Notes: generated by a model from the letters alone, not told the origin. 40,704 nt of DNA from Roseiarcus sp031367195 (GCA_031367195.1 JANLPL010000175.1:1-40704), one strand, 5' to 3'; counted from the stretch's first letter, positions 15,112 to 24,407 are shown. Translations and numbers: made by a program.

Positions 15112-17205
15112 TCAAACAGAGCCGCGCGCGACACGCATGTCGCCATGCGAAAGCACAGTCGCGACATAGCCGGGCGGGACGAGCGTGGTGGAATTGTGCT
15201 GGACAATAAGAGCAGGACCGGCGACGCGGTCGTCGGCCAGCAATTTGCCACGCGCGTAACGTGGCGTCGGATTGGCGACGCCGTCGTCGAATACGGTGTC
15301 GCGCACATAGAGTCTTGCGTCTGCCGGGTCGGTGCGCCCGCCCCTCGGCAGATCAGGCAATTTGAGTGTTTCGGTCGCAGCCGAACCGACGACACGCAAG
15401 GTGATGACCTCGACGAGTTGGTCCTCAAACGCGTGGCCATAGACTTGTTTGTGCGCGTCATAGAAACTCTTGACGATCGCGCTGACGTTTCCAGCGTTCA
15501 AGGCGCCGTCCGGCATGGACGCGCGCAATTCAAAACCCTGTCCGACATAGCGGCATTCCGCCACGGTGGAGAATTTGTGTTCTTCCGCCGGCACCCCGTC
15601 GGCCAACAATTGCGCGCCGGCCTCTGCCGTGAGATCAGTGACGATCCTGTTAACGGAGGCGAACTCCTCGCTCTTCGCTTTCTGCGCAACAACCAACACG
15701 GAGCGGGTGTATTCATATTTTAGTTCGGTCAACAGCAGTCCCATCGCCGCGGTGATGCCGGGATGCAGGGGCGAAATTGTATCCTTGGCGCCGATGAGTT
15801 CGGCCAGCGAAGTCGCATGCAACGGCCCGGCGCCGCCGAAACCCATCAGCGTGAAATTGCGCGGATCGATGCCCTTCGCGACGGAATTGCTGTTGATCGC
15901 CAGCGCCATATTGTTGTTGACGACACGCAGCACGCCGAGTGCTGCGTCTTTGACGGAAAGTTTCAGCGGCCTGGCGACATATTCCTCGATCGCGGACTGC
16001 GCGAGCGCGGGCACGATCTTGAGATCGCCGCCAAGGAAATGCTCGGGATCGAGCCGACCCAGCACAACCTGCGCGTCAGTGACCGTGGGCTCTTTGCCGC
16101 CCTTATCGTAGCACGCTGGACCGGGCGAAGCGCCCGCCGAACGCGGGCCGACTCGGAATGCCCCGCCCGGATCGAGGTAGGCAATCGAGCCGCCGCCGGC
16201 GCCGATGGCGTCGACATCAATCATCGGCACCAGCACAGGCAGGTGCGCGACCTCGGTGTCGCGCGGGTTCTTGATGCGCAATTCGCCGTTCTGGATCACG
16301 GAGATGTCGGCCGAGGTGCCGCCGACGTCGATCGTGATGACGTTTTTCGTGTTGCAGCTTTCGCCCGTCCAGCGCCCACCGATGACTCCGCCCGCTGGTC
16401 CGGAAAGCAACAGGCCGACGGGACGACGGGAGGAATTCTCCACCGTCGAGATCCCGCCGTTCGACTGCATGATGCGTACGCGCGCTTGGACGCCGTTCTC
16501 GCGCAGCCGACCCTCCAACCGCTCCAGATAAAGCGCGGTTGTGGGCCCGATATAGGCATTCATCGCGGTCGAAGAGAAGCGCTCGTATTCGCGGATCACG
16601 TTGACCACTTCATGCGAGCAGCAGACAAACGCGTCGGGGATGACGCGTTTGACGATGTCGCGCGCCTTCGCTTCGTGTTCGTTGTTGAGGAACGAGAACA
16701 GGAAACAAATGACGATCGCCTTCAGGCCGCGCTTCTTGAACGTTTCCGCCGCCGCCTCGACCTGATCGAGCGCGAGTGGGACTTCAACCTCGCCGGTCGG
16801 CGGTCTCAAACGCTCGTCCACGACCAGCCGATTGCGCCTTTTGACGAGCGGCTTCGATTGCCAGGGCACGTCGAATTGCAGCGAGAAATTGTGCGGACGT
16901 TTGTGCCGAGCCATATGCAGGATGTCGCGGAATCCGCGCGTGGTGATCATGCCCACGTCGGCGCCCTTACGCTCGATCACCATGTTGGTCGCCACCGTCG
17001 TGCCGTGCAGCACCATGTCGATCGTGCTTGGCGCCACCCCGGCGATGCGGCACACTTCCACCACGCCTTGTACGACGGCTATGGACTGATCGGCGGGCGT
17101 AGAGGCAACTTTGTGCACGAAAATCCGCTGCTCGCCCCCCTGCAAGGTCTGTTCGAGAACGATGTCGGTGAAGGTTCCTCCGACGTCCACGCCCACTCTG
17201 ATCAT
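15112..17205 (-). CDS. Hydantoinase A/oxoprolinase-family subunit (second copy)
   Basis: A 697-residue HyuA-type ATPase subunit. It begins IRVGVDVGGTFTDIV (phosphate loop, residues 2-16) and has ITIDVGGTSADIS near residue 295, GAGGGSIAYLDPGG, SAGASPGPACY and the C-terminal AGPALIVQHNSTTLVPPG. Full length for the family. GGAGGAG lies just upstream of the ATG. It precedes HyuB by 12 bp. A 129-bp gap separates it from the deacetylase-fold gene upstream, long enough for an extra promoter, although none stands out. The partner order HyuA-HyuB is reversed relative to the first pair, which supports independent acquisition of the two modules. Confidence 0.9.
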   Translation of the reverse strand: MIRVGVDVGGTFTDIVLEQTLQGGEQRIFVHKVASTPADQSIAVVQGVVEVCRIAGVAPSTIDMVLHGTTVATNMVIERKGADVGMITTRGFRDILHMARHKRPHNFSLQFDVPWQSKPLVKRRNRLVVDERLRPPTGEVEVPLALDQVEAAAETFKKRGLKAIVICFLFSFLNNEHEAKARDIVKRVIPDAFVCCSHEVVNVIREYERFSSTAMNAYIGPTTALYLERLEGRLRENGVQARVRIMQSNGGISTVENSSRRPVGLLLSGPAGGVIGGRWTGESCNTKNVITIDVGGTSADISVIQNGELRIKNPRDTEVAHLPVLVPMIDVDAIGAGGGSIAYLDPGGAFRVGPRSAGASPGPACYDKGGKEPTVTDAQVVLGRLDPEHFLGGDLKIVPALAQSAIEEYVARPLKLSVKDAALGVLRVVNNNMALAINSNSVAKGIDPRNFTLMGFGGAGPLHATSLAELIGAKDTISPLHPGITAAMGLLLTELKYEYTRSVLVVAQKAKSEEFASVNRIVTDLTAEAGAQLLADGVPAEEHKFSTVAECRYVGQGFELRASMPDGALNAGNVSAIVKSFYDAHKQVYGHAFEDQLVEVITLRVVGSAATETLKLPDLPRGGRTDPADARLYVRDTVFDDGVANPTPRYARGKLLADDRVAGPALIVQHNSTTLVPPGYVATVLSHGDMRVARGSV

Positions 17206-17334
17206 GCTTGCTCCTCCTTGCGACCTCCAGGCGAGGCCGGCGAGCAGATCGCCAAGTTCGCCGCCTCGGAGATCCGCTTCAAATCGTCGGCTTCACCCAG
17301 ACCTTGCTCGTCCGCCTCGTTCGCGCAATTGCGC

Positions 17335-18216
17335 TCACGTCTTGCGCGGGAACCGCATTGCGAAATCGTCCGCCATCTCATTCATGGTGACGAACTTCAC
17401 GCCGGGATGCGAGATCATATGTTGGTAAAGCCGCTCCAACATCATCAGCACATGCGGACGCCCTGAGACGTCGGGATGGATCGTCATCGGAAACACGGCG
17501 TAGTCGTATTCGCGATAGACCCAGTCGAACTGATCACGCCACATCTGCTCAATGTCGCGCGGATTGACGAAGCCGTGGCTGTTGGGCGCCTTTTTGATGA
17601 ACATCATCGGCGGCAGATCGTCGAGATGCCAGCTCGCCGGAATCTCGATTAAGTCGGTCTCGCGCCCGCGCTTCAGCGGCGTCATCCAGGTGGAGGGGTG
17701 ATTCGAGTAGTCTATTTTGGTCCAACTATCGCCGACGCGCACATAATAGGGCTGATGATCATGATGCATCAGCGAATGATCGTATTTGATCCCGCGCTCA
17801 AGCAACAGTTCGTTGGTGACGTTGGAGAATTCCCACCACGGCGCGACGTAGCCGGTCGGACGCTTGCCCGACAGTTTGGTGACCAGATCGATGCATTTGT
17901 CGAGCACGTAGGTTTCCTGTTCGCGCGTCATCGCGATCGGATTCTCGTGCGTGTAGCCGTGAATGCCGATCTCATGGCCAGCATCGGCTACCAGCTTCAT
18001 CTGATCGGGAAAGGTTTCGATCGAGTGGCCAGGTATGAACCAGGTGGTCTTGACGCCGAGCCGGTCGAACAATTTTACCAGACGCGGCGAGCCCACCTCA
18101 CCGGCGAAAAGTCCACGGGAAATGTCGTCGGGGCTGTCCTCGCCGCCATAGGAACCGAGCCAGCCGGCTACTGCATCGACATCGACGCCGAAACCGCAGA
18201 GTATGGTCTTTGTCAT
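17335..18216 (-). CDS. Polysaccharide-deacetylase-fold hydrolase (allantoinase PuuE / cyclic imidase type)
   Basis: A 293-residue NodB-homology protein with no signal peptide, so it acts on a small cytoplasmic substrate rather than on a wall polysaccharide. Metal-binding motifs are FGVDVDA (9-15; Asp12 and Asp14) and GHEIGIHGYTHE (80-91; His86 and His90). TTWFIPGHSIE (57-67), GYVAPWWEFS and FPMTIHPDVSGRP match the allantoinase-like subclade. PuuE allantoinase of this fold opens the allantoin hydantoin ring. As I recall, a Pseudomonas putida cyclic imidase of about 293 residues also belongs here, but I could not check this. The neighbouring amidase would suit the half-amide product. GAGGGAGG precedes the ATG. 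Confidence 0.85.
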   Translation of the reverse strand: MTKTILCGFGVDVDAVAGWLGSYGGEDSPDDISRGLFAGEVGSPRLVKLFDRLGVKTTWFIPGHSIETFPDQMKLVADAGHEIGIHGYTHENPIAMTREQETYVLDKCIDLVTKLSGKRPTGYVAPWWEFSNVTNELLLERGIKYDHSLMHHDHQPYYVRVGDSWTKIDYSNHPSTWMTPLKRGRETDLIEIPASWHLDDLPPMMFIKKAPNSHGFVNPRDIEQMWRDQFDWVYREYDYAVFPMTIHPDVSGRPHVLMMLERLYQHMISHPGVKFVTMNEMADDFAMRFPRKT

Positions 18217-18258
18217 TGTTCGCCTCCCTCACCATTCCGTCGGCCATGAAAGCTTCGC

Positions 18259-19632
18259 TCATACGGCGCCTCCGGACATACGGATGAATCGTTCGACCGT
18301 CAGTGCGGCCGAAAGTACGGCGGTGTCTCGACCGTGCGGCGCCGATAGCAACAGGCTCGTCGGCATGCCGTCGGCATCGACGCCACTCGGGATCGCGACT
18401 CCGCACCAATCCAGGAAATTGCCGAACGCGGTGTTGCGCAGGGTCTTCAGGTTTTCCCGCACGAACAAATCGTCGTCGGCTGCGAGCGGGCCGATCGGCA
18501 TCGCGACATGCGGTGTCGTGGGAAAAACCACGATCGCGTCGCCGATCGCGGCATTCACCTCCGCGATCAGACGCTGGCGCACATGCAGCAATTCGAGCAG
18601 ATCGACCGCGGTCATCGTCTCGGCCAGTCGGATCCGATTGACGACGCGCCGGTCCATCTTTTCCGCGTCGAGTCCAAACACCCGTTCGCGATGCACGTGT
18701 AGCGCCTCGACGCTAACGAGGGACCCGCGCTGCGCGGTCAGATCCTGCACGGCCGTCAGTTGCGGCATCGGGCGTCGCTCCACCTTTGCGCCCGCGCTTG
18801 CGAGCCGGCCGAGCGCAGCCTCGAAATTCGCGACCACCGCGGGCTGGCAATCCTCGAAGACGCAAGTCTCCGGGACAATCAACCGAAGCGCGCCAACCGG
18901 GCCGCGGCGCGCCTCGGGCGTGACTATCCCACGCAGGGCCGCATCGGCGAGCAGGCAGTCCTCGACAGATTGCGCCAGCGGCCCTAGGGTGTCGAGCGTG
19001 CGCGACAGCGGGAAAACCCCGTCCATCGGAAAACGCCCGATGGAGCTCTTGTAGCCGACGACGCCGTTGAAACTCGCGGGCACTCGGACGGAGCCGCCCG
19101 TATCGGTGCCGATCGCGAGCGTCGTCAATCCCGCCGCAACCGCGACACCGGAACCTGATGAAGAGCCTCCCGGCGCGCGGGCGACACTTGCATCGTGCGG
19201 ATTGCGCGGCGTGCCGAAATGCGGGTTGAGGCCGATGCCGGAAAACGCGAATTCCGTCATGTTGACGAGGCCGATCAGCACCATCCCGGCCCGGCCGGCC
19301 GCCTCCAATAGCGCCGCATCTTTTGCGGCGGGAGGCGCATTTGCGAGCACTATCGAGCCGGCGGTGGTCACGCGGCCCTCGACGTCAAACAAGTCCTTCC
19401 ACGCGACGGGAACGCCGTCGAGCGGGCTTAGCGGCAATCCGGCTCTGAGCCGCGCCCGCGCTGCGAGCGCCTCCGCGCGGGCGCGCGTCGCGGTCACCTG
19501 GGTGAAGATAGCCTGGTCGGGATGGTCTGCTATGGCGGCCAGCGTATCTTCGACCAGATCGAAGGCGTCGCGGCGTCCGGCGCGCAGGTCGGCGCCGAGT
19601 TCGGCGGCGGTGAGGCGTGGGCGCGAACTCAT
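18259..19632 (-). CDS. Amidase-signature-family amidase
   Basis: A 457-residue amidase-signature hydrolase with the Ser-cisSer-Lys triad. Lys79 lies in PVAWKDLFDVEG, Ser157 in ARAPGGSSSGSG and nucleophile Ser181 in GTDTGGSVRVPA. The C-terminal third (GVAIPSGVDADGMPTSLLLSAPHGRD) is typical. There is no signal peptide. The ATG at 19632 is preferred over a TTG at 19644; it follows GAGGGAAG and begins 9 bases beyond the stop of the upstream ATPase gene. Related enzymes include half-amidases that cleave the monoamide of a dicarboxylic acid after a cyclic imide has been opened, as well as AtzE/AtzF-like enzymes. Position next to the deacetylase-fold hydrolase supports a half-amidase role, by inference. 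Confidence 0.87.
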   Translation of the reverse strand: MSSRPRLTAAELGADLRAGRRDAFDLVEDTLAAIADHPDQAIFTQVTATRARAEALAARARLRAGLPLSPLDGVPVAWKDLFDVEGRVTTAGSIVLANAPPAAKDAALLEAAGRAGMVLIGLVNMTEFAFSGIGLNPHFGTPRNPHDASVARAPGGSSSGSGVAVAAGLTTLAIGTDTGGSVRVPASFNGVVGYKSSIGRFPMDGVFPLSRTLDTLGPLAQSVEDCLLADAALRGIVTPEARRGPVGALRLIVPETCVFEDCQPAVVANFEAALGRLASAGAKVERRPMPQLTAVQDLTAQRGSLVSVEALHVHRERVFGLDAEKMDRRVVNRIRLAETMTAVDLLELLHVRQRLIAEVNAAIGDAIVVFPTTPHVAMPIGPLAADDDLFVRENLKTLRNTAFGNFLDWCGVAIPSGVDADGMPTSLLLSAPHGRDTAVLSAALTVERFIRMSGGAV

Positions 19633-19640
19633 CTCTTCCC

Positions 19641-20744
19641 TCAATGCACGATGAGCGTCGCGGCGTCGCGACGCCAGGCAAGCAGCACTTCGGCGCCTGC
19701 GGTGAAATGTCCGGCGTATTTGTCGACGTGGAATTCCACCAGCACGGGCGCTTCCGCGCCGATCGCGGCGGCGATCTGCACGATGTGACCAACTTGGCTG
19801 ATCGATTCGACGCGGGCCTTGATCGGAGGACCGCCGTAGGTCGCCACGATTGTCTCGCGCGCCGTTTCCAACGGCAGAACGTCGATCGCTTCGGCGGGAA
19901 CGGCGAGGCTGGCGACGTTTCCGACGCCAGGCGTCCGCCCGTGCGCCGACCCCGTGAGTTGACCGAACATTGTGTCGAGCGTGACCCCGCCGCCTTCAAA
20001 GGCGACAACACGGCCGGGAATCAGCGCATTGCGACCGATGAATTTGGCGACAAACAGCGTCTTCGGTCTCGTGTAGAGTTCATAAGGAGTGCTGACCTGT
20101 TCTATACGGCCAGCGTTCATTACAACTATGCGATCGGAAAGCGCCAGCGCCTCGGATTGCGCGTGGGTGACAAACACAAAGGTCACGCCGAGACGGCGTT
20201 GCAGAAGCTTCAGTTCGTTCTGGATGCTCTTGCGGAGATTGGCGTCGAGCGCGCCGAGCGGTTCGTCGAGCAGGAGAATGTCGGGCTCAACCACGAGCGC
20301 GCGAGCAAGCGCGATCCGCTGCTTCTGTCCGCCGGAGAGACGGTCGGGCCGTTGGTCCCCGATATCGGCAATCCCCAGCTTGTCGAGAATCCGCTCGACC
20401 TTCGCATCGCGTTCGGGCTTCGCCATCTTCTTGACGTCGAGCCCGAAGCGGACGTTCTCACGCACCGTCATATGGGGGAACAAAGCGTAGTTCTGAAAGA
20501 TCATCGCGGTCGGGCGCCGTTCCGCCGGCTGATCGTTGATGATCTTGCCGCGGATGGAAATATCGCCCGACGTGATCGTCTCGAATCCGGCGATCATTCG
20601 CAGCGTCGTCGTCTTGCCGCAGCCCGACGGCCCGAGGAAAGCGATGAACTCGCCCTTGTCGACGCGTAGGTTGAAGTCGATGACCGCGGGCGTGCCGTTG
20701 TCATAGACCTTGCCGACATTGGCGAGTTCGAGATCGTAGCTCAC
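19641..20744 (-). CDS. ABC transporter ATP-binding protein, Pot/Ugp type (second ATPase of the operon)
   Basis: A 367-residue import ATPase with all catalytic elements: Walker A GPSGCGKT (38-45), Q-loop FQNYALFP, signature LSGGQKQR, Walker B ILLLDEP, and the H-loop histidine in VFVTHAQSEAL. The C-terminal ~120 residues form a TOBE/OB regulatory domain. It belongs to the PotA/spermidine-putrescine-like class. It starts with GTG at 20744, with only a weak ribosome site. It follows the binding-protein gene by 62 bp and is separated from the permeases by two SDR genes and the binding protein. Since the operon opens with another ATPase of the same class, this one probably forms a heterodimer with it or serves as the catalytically competent copy. 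Confidence 0.9.
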   Translation of the reverse strand: MSYDLELANVGKVYDNGTPAVIDFNLRVDKGEFIAFLGPSGCGKTTTLRMIAGFETITSGDISIRGKIINDQPAERRPTAMIFQNYALFPHMTVRENVRFGLDVKKMAKPERDAKVERILDKLGIADIGDQRPDRLSGGQKQRIALARALVVEPDILLLDEPLGALDANLRKSIQNELKLLQRRLGVTFVFVTHAQSEALALSDRIVVMNAGRIEQVSTPYELYTRPKTLFVAKFIGRNALIPGRVVAFEGGGVTLDTMFGQLTGSAHGRTPGVGNVASLAVPAEAIDVLPLETARETIVATYGGPPIKARVESISQVGHIVQIAAAIGAEAPVLVEFHVDKYAGHFTAGAEVLLAWRRDAATLIVH

Positions 20745-20806
20745 GGGCGCTCAGGCTTGACATAAGGGAGGCGGCCCCGCACGACAGCGCGCGGGGCCGA
20801 GGCGGC

Positions 20807-22027
20807 TCAAGCGCTCAGGAACTCGTCCCACTTCTTCATCAGATAATCATACTCATCGGGCCACTGGTGCCAGTAGGCGACTTGCGAGGCGCGCGTCTCC
20901 AGCGAGCCGCCGTCGCGCAGATCGCCTTCCTTGATGCCGCGCTCCGGCGCGCCCTTCCAGGGCTTGCCTTCATACCAGAAGGCGTATTTGTCCGCCGGCA
21001 TCACATTCTTGATGTTCGTCGTCGGCGAATAATAGCCTTGCTCGGAGACGGCGACAGCTGGCGGGCCGGACAACCAGTAGTCGGCATAGGCAATCACCGC
21101 TTCCTTGTTGGGCGTGCCCGTGACCGGAGAAATTCCGATTGACCACGCGCGATAGCCTTCCCTTGGTACGGCGTAGGTGCATTGCTTGCCCTGCGCCTTC
21201 ACCGCCATCACCGCCGGCTGCCAGGCGTCGGCGAGGATCATCTCTCCCGAGGCGAGCAGATTGACGAGTTCGCCGAAATCGCCCCATAGCGCGCGGAACT
21301 GGCCGCCCTTCTTCTTCGATATGAGGAATTTGGAGGCCTCGTCGATCGCCTTCTTGTCCGGATTGCCGGGATTGGGCACTTCGAGCAGCTTCAGCGAGTT
21401 CATCGCCAGCACCGCCTGCCCGAAGGCGATCAGCGGATCAACGTTGAGGCCGGTCTTGCCCCTGAACTTGTCGTCGAAGATCGCGGTCCAGGTGCTCGCC
21501 TCTTCTTTCGAGACGAGGTCGGGTCGATAGCCGATGGAGTCGTAATTATAGACCGTCGGCACCATCCAAAGCTCTGTTTGCTTCTCGTCCTTCCAGATCT
21601 GGCCGACGATCTGGTTCTTAGCCGCCCATTTCGGACTCGCCTTCGTAAAGGTATCGCGGATATTGCCCCAGCTCTTCAGCGAGGAAGTGGGAACAGAGTC
21701 GAGCTTATTGGTTGCGATCACCGCTGGCAGCCGCTCGCCGATCGTCTCCCAGCAATCATAGGCGTTGGAGCCCGACAGCAACTCGGTCTGCGTGTCGGGG
21801 AAGATCGCTCCCTTGCCGGAGACCGCCTTCACGCCGGATTTCGCCTTGAAATCCGCGAGAATGCGCTCCTGCACGGTTACGGAGAGACCGACTGTGCGCA
21901 ACTCCTGATCGGCCAGACCCGCGGCGAAGGCCTGCTGCGACCCGAAGGGCGCCCCCATCGCCGAAAATGTCAGACCGCTAGCGGCGCCTTTCATGAATGA
22001 TCGGCGCGATACGTTGAATCTTGCCAT
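20807..22027 (-). CDS. ABC transporter substrate-binding protein, Pot-like, Tat-exported
   Basis: A 406-residue family-1-like periplasmic binding protein (PotD/extracellular solute-binding type). The N-terminus carries a twin-arginine signal, SRRSFMK at residues 7-13, then a hydrophobic stretch to about FAAG near residue 36. Tat export implies folding or cofactor loading in the cytoplasm, or simple family habit. The ATG at 22027 is chosen because GAGGAGGAG sits 3 bases upstream and the Tat motif follows; an upstream GTG is less likely. The C-terminal half, with GYRAWSIGIS, YADYWLSGPPA and QGYYSPTT, is clearly paralogous to the signal-less protein at 27578-28813. Ligand probably a small nitrogenous ring compound or related amide. 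Confidence 0.9.
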   Translation of the reverse strand: MARFNVSRRSFMKGAASGLTFSAMGAPFGSQQAFAAGLADQELRTVGLSVTVQERILADFKAKSGVKAVSGKGAIFPDTQTELLSGSNAYDCWETIGERLPAVIATNKLDSVPTSSLKSWGNIRDTFTKASPKWAAKNQIVGQIWKDEKQTELWMVPTVYNYDSIGYRPDLVSKEEASTWTAIFDDKFRGKTGLNVDPLIAFGQAVLAMNSLKLLEVPNPGNPDKKAIDEASKFLISKKKGGQFRALWGDFGELVNLLASGEMILADAWQPAVMAVKAQGKQCTYAVPREGYRAWSIGISPVTGTPNKEAVIAYADYWLSGPPAVAVSEQGYYSPTTNIKNVMPADKYAFWYEGKPWKGAPERGIKEGDLRDGGSLETRASQVAYWHQWPDEYDYLMKKWDEFLSA

Positions 22028-22077
22028 TCGCTCCTCCTCTAGAGTCACAACAACTTCCGGTCGACGGCGAAACCGGC

Positions 22078-22833
22078 TCAGTAGCGACCCACTAACAAAC
22101 CGCCGTCAACTACCACCACCTGACCCGTCATGTAGCGGGCCGCGTGGGATGCCAGGAATAGGATCACGTCCGCGATTTCCTCGGGCTCGCCGATGCGCCC
22201 CAACGGAATGAACTCGCCCGCCTTCTCCGCGCCGGCGGCCCCGAGCGAATGTTCTTCGCTGAGCAATTGCGCGGTGCGAATGTAGCCCGGCGCTATGCCG
22301 TTGACGCGCACGCCATGTTTGGCGAGCTCCACCGCCAGGCCGCGCACGAGGCCGACGACGCCGGCTTTCGCCGCGGAATAATGGACATGCTCGTCCCAAC
22401 CATAGGCGACGCCCATGATCGAGGAAACCGCCACGACGGCGCCGGCTTTGCGAGCCTTCATGTCAGCAAGGGCAGGACGAACGACGCGGAATATGCCTTT
22501 GAGATCGATTTCGAACGTGTGATCCCATATTTCGTCCGTCAGCCGATCGAGCGGCGCCTTGCGGGCGACGCCGGCGTTGGCGACGATGACATCGATGCCG
22601 CCATGCGTCTTCTCAATCGAAGCGACGAGCGCGTTGGCGTCGGCGGTAGAGCGGACGTCGAGCTTACGAAATTCCGCGCTTCCGCCTTCCGCATTGATCT
22701 CGGCCGCCACCGCGGCCCCCTCCGGCTCCAGTATGTCTGTCACGATGACACGGTAGCCGGCCTTGCCGAAAACCTTCGCCGTCGCGCGACCGATGCCGAT
22801 GCCGGCGCCCGTGATCAGGACGGTTGGGCTCAT
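22078..22833 (-). CDS. SDR-family NAD(P)-dependent oxidoreductase (second of a pair)
   Basis: A 251-residue classical short-chain dehydrogenase. The Rossmann motif TGAGIGIG (8-15), the NAG strand (VIVANAGVA), active-site YSAAK (VHYSAAKAG) and the C-terminal RYMTGQVVVVDGG are all present. The ATG at 22833 overlaps the TGA of the upstream SDR (ATGA), so translation is coupled; the longer in-frame extension upstream lacks family similarity. It would oxidise a hydroxyl or reduce a carbonyl in the pathway fed by the transporter. The exact substrate is unknown. Sequence divergence from the adjacent SDR shows the two are not a recent tandem duplication. Confidence 0.9.
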   Translation of the reverse strand: MSPTVLITGAGIGIGRATAKVFGKAGYRVIVTDILEPEGAAVAAEINAEGGSAEFRKLDVRSTADANALVASIEKTHGGIDVIVANAGVARKAPLDRLTDEIWDHTFEIDLKGIFRVVRPALADMKARKAGAVVAVSSIMGVAYGWDEHVHYSAAKAGVVGLVRGLAVELAKHGVRVNGIAPGYIRTAQLLSEEHSLGAAGAEKAGEFIPLGRIGEPEEIADVILFLASHAARYMTGQVVVVDGGLLVGRY

Positions 22834-23561
22834 AACATTACGTCTCCGGAATTCGGCCCAATCGTCTGCCCGACAAACAGGCTCGCTTCGTCGGAACACA
22901 GAAATGCAACCGCGGCGGCGACCTCCTCCGGTTCGCCGAAGCGGCCCAACGGCAATTCGGCGGCCTTGGCCTTGCGCCATTCCGCTGAGAGCGACTTCAC
23001 CAAAGGCGTGTTGATTGGCCCCGGTGCGACAGCATTGACGCGAACGCCCGCCGCGCTCACTTCCCGCGCCAGCGATTTCGTCATGCCGATGATAGCCGAT
23101 TTGGCCGCGCTGTAATGAACGAGTTCGACGCCGCCGATCTGGCCGAGTTGCGACGCCATGTTGACGATGACGCCCGCCTTGCGTTCGAGCATGGCCGGCA
23201 GCACGGCCCTCGTCATCAGGAAAGCGCCGCGCACGTGGACGGCGAACATGCGGTCAAAGTCGGCGGGCGTCAGATCAACGAAACGGGCTTGATGCACGTG
23301 TCCCGCGTTGTTGACCAAATGGGTGGGATCGCCGAACGCCCGTCGCGCGGCGAGCACGATCGCGACCACGTCGGCCTCCCTTGACACGTCGCCGCCAATC
23401 CCGATCGCCTGCCCGCCGCCGCCCTCGATATGCGCGACTGTCTCCAATCCCGCCTCTGCGCGCAGATCGTTCACGGTGACGCGATAGCCCTCGCGCGCCA
23501 GCCGCAACGCGCAGGCGCGTCCAATGCCCGATCCCGCGCCGGTGACGATGACGTGTCGCAT
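22830..23561 (-). CDS. SDR-family NAD(P)-dependent oxidoreductase (first of a pair)
   Basis: A 243-residue classical SDR. TGAGSGIG (7-14) is the cofactor loop, LVNNAGHVHQ the NNAG motif, and HYSAAKSAIIGMTK the active site with the catalytic Tyr and Lys. The C-terminus FVGQTIGPNSGDVML is an odd variant of the common FxxGQxixvdGG. The ATG at 23561 shares one base with the TGA of the upstream permease (TGATG), and its own stop overlaps the next SDR. Two dehydrogenases embedded between permease and binding-protein genes suggest oxidation of the imported compound or its ring-opened product. Confidence 0.9.
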   Translation of the reverse strand: MRHVIVTGAGSGIGRACALRLAREGYRVTVNDLRAEAGLETVAHIEGGGGQAIGIGGDVSREADVVAIVLAARRAFGDPTHLVNNAGHVHQARFVDLTPADFDRMFAVHVRGAFLMTRAVLPAMLERKAGVIVNMASQLGQIGGVELVHYSAAKSAIIGMTKSLAREVSAAGVRVNAVAPGPINTPLVKSLSAEWRKAKAAELPLGRFGEPEEVAAAVAFLCSDEASLFVGQTIGPNSGDVML

Positions 23562-24406
23562 CAGACAGCCTCCTGGATCGCGACCCGCTTGGCCCTTCGC
23601 ACGCTCAAGGTCATCAGGATGGCATAGACGGAGAGCAGCGCAAAGGAGAACAATGTCGTCAAGACGCCGAAGGCGAACACGTTGGGATGAATTTCGACCG
23701 CGAAGGTCGAATAGATCGCCAGTGGCAAGGTCTGCTCGCGCCCCGAGGAGAACAACGTGCGCGAAAACTCGTCATAGGAGAGCGTGAAGGCGAACAGCAT
23801 CGCCGACAGGACACCGGGAAAGATCAAGGGAAACGTCACCTTGCGAAAGGTCGTCGCCGGCGTCACGCCGAGCGACCAGGCCGCTTCCTCAACCGACGCG
23901 TCGAAGCGGTTGAAAATCGCCAGCATCACCAGAAAGGCGAAGGGAAGCGTATAGACCACATGCGTAGCGAAGGCGGTCGAATACCAGTGACGCTCCAGCC
24001 CTGTCGTGGTGGCGACCAAGGCCGAACCCAGGCCCACCAGAACGCCGGGAACGATCATGCCGAGCACGATCAGATAGAACGCGGCGGATTTGCCTTTGAA
24101 ATTGCGGCGGAACGCCTGCGCGGCCATCACCCCGAGCACGGTCGAAGTCACCATCGTCATACCAGCCAACGTCATCGAGCGGGTGAGTGAAATACCGATC
24201 GGCAGCGGCGACACGCGCGAAGGCGGCGCCAGCCCCAATATATGTTTGTACCAGTACACCGACCATTGTTGAATCGGAAATTGCGGACCGCCCTCCGGCC
24301 CCTGCTGAAACGAAAGGATGCCGAGCACGATGAAGGGGCCGTAAAGGAACAACAGGAACAAACCGACATAGGCGGCGAGGATGGTCTTGAGAAGGCGCGA
24401 CTCCAT
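23561..24406 (-). CDS. ABC transporter permease, PotC-like
   Basis: A 281-residue inner-membrane permease with about six hydrophobic helices, starting LKTILAAYVGLFLLFLYGPFIVLGILS. The cytoplasmic EAA-type coupling loop reads EEAAWSLGVTPATTFRKVTFPLIFPGVLS. This class pairs with PotB-like permeases and Pot-type ATPases to import polyamines and other small cations or amides. Its stop shares a base with the next SDR start, and it begins one base after the stop of the PotB-like gene, so the four genes are tightly coupled. Confidence 0.92.
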   Translation of the reverse strand: MESRLLKTILAAYVGLFLLFLYGPFIVLGILSFQQGPEGGPQFPIQQWSVYWYKHILGLAPPSRVSPLPIGISLTRSMTLAGMTMVTSTVLGVMAAQAFRRNFKGKSAAFYLIVLGMIVPGVLVGLGSALVATTTGLERHWYSTAFATHVVYTLPFAFLVMLAIFNRFDASVEEAAWSLGVTPATTFRKVTFPLIFPGVLSAMLFAFTLSYDEFSRTLFSSGREQTLPLAIYSTFAVEIHPNVFAFGVLTTLFSFALLSVYAILMTLSVRRAKRVAIQEAV

Positions 24407-24407
24407 C

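Noticed and set aside
15763..17466. A 567-codon + strand open frame opposite HyuA
   Set aside because: Antisense shadow of a full-length HyuA gene; low-complexity Arg/Asp/Ala composition.
17335..18216. Secreted peptidoglycan or chitin deacetylase
   Set aside because: No signal peptide or membrane anchor, and its motifs match the allantoinase-like cytoplasmic subclade.
19641..22833. Insertion sequence or recombination junction between binding protein and SDR genes
   Set aside because: No transposase frame, terminal repeats or target duplication; gaps are short and genes intact.
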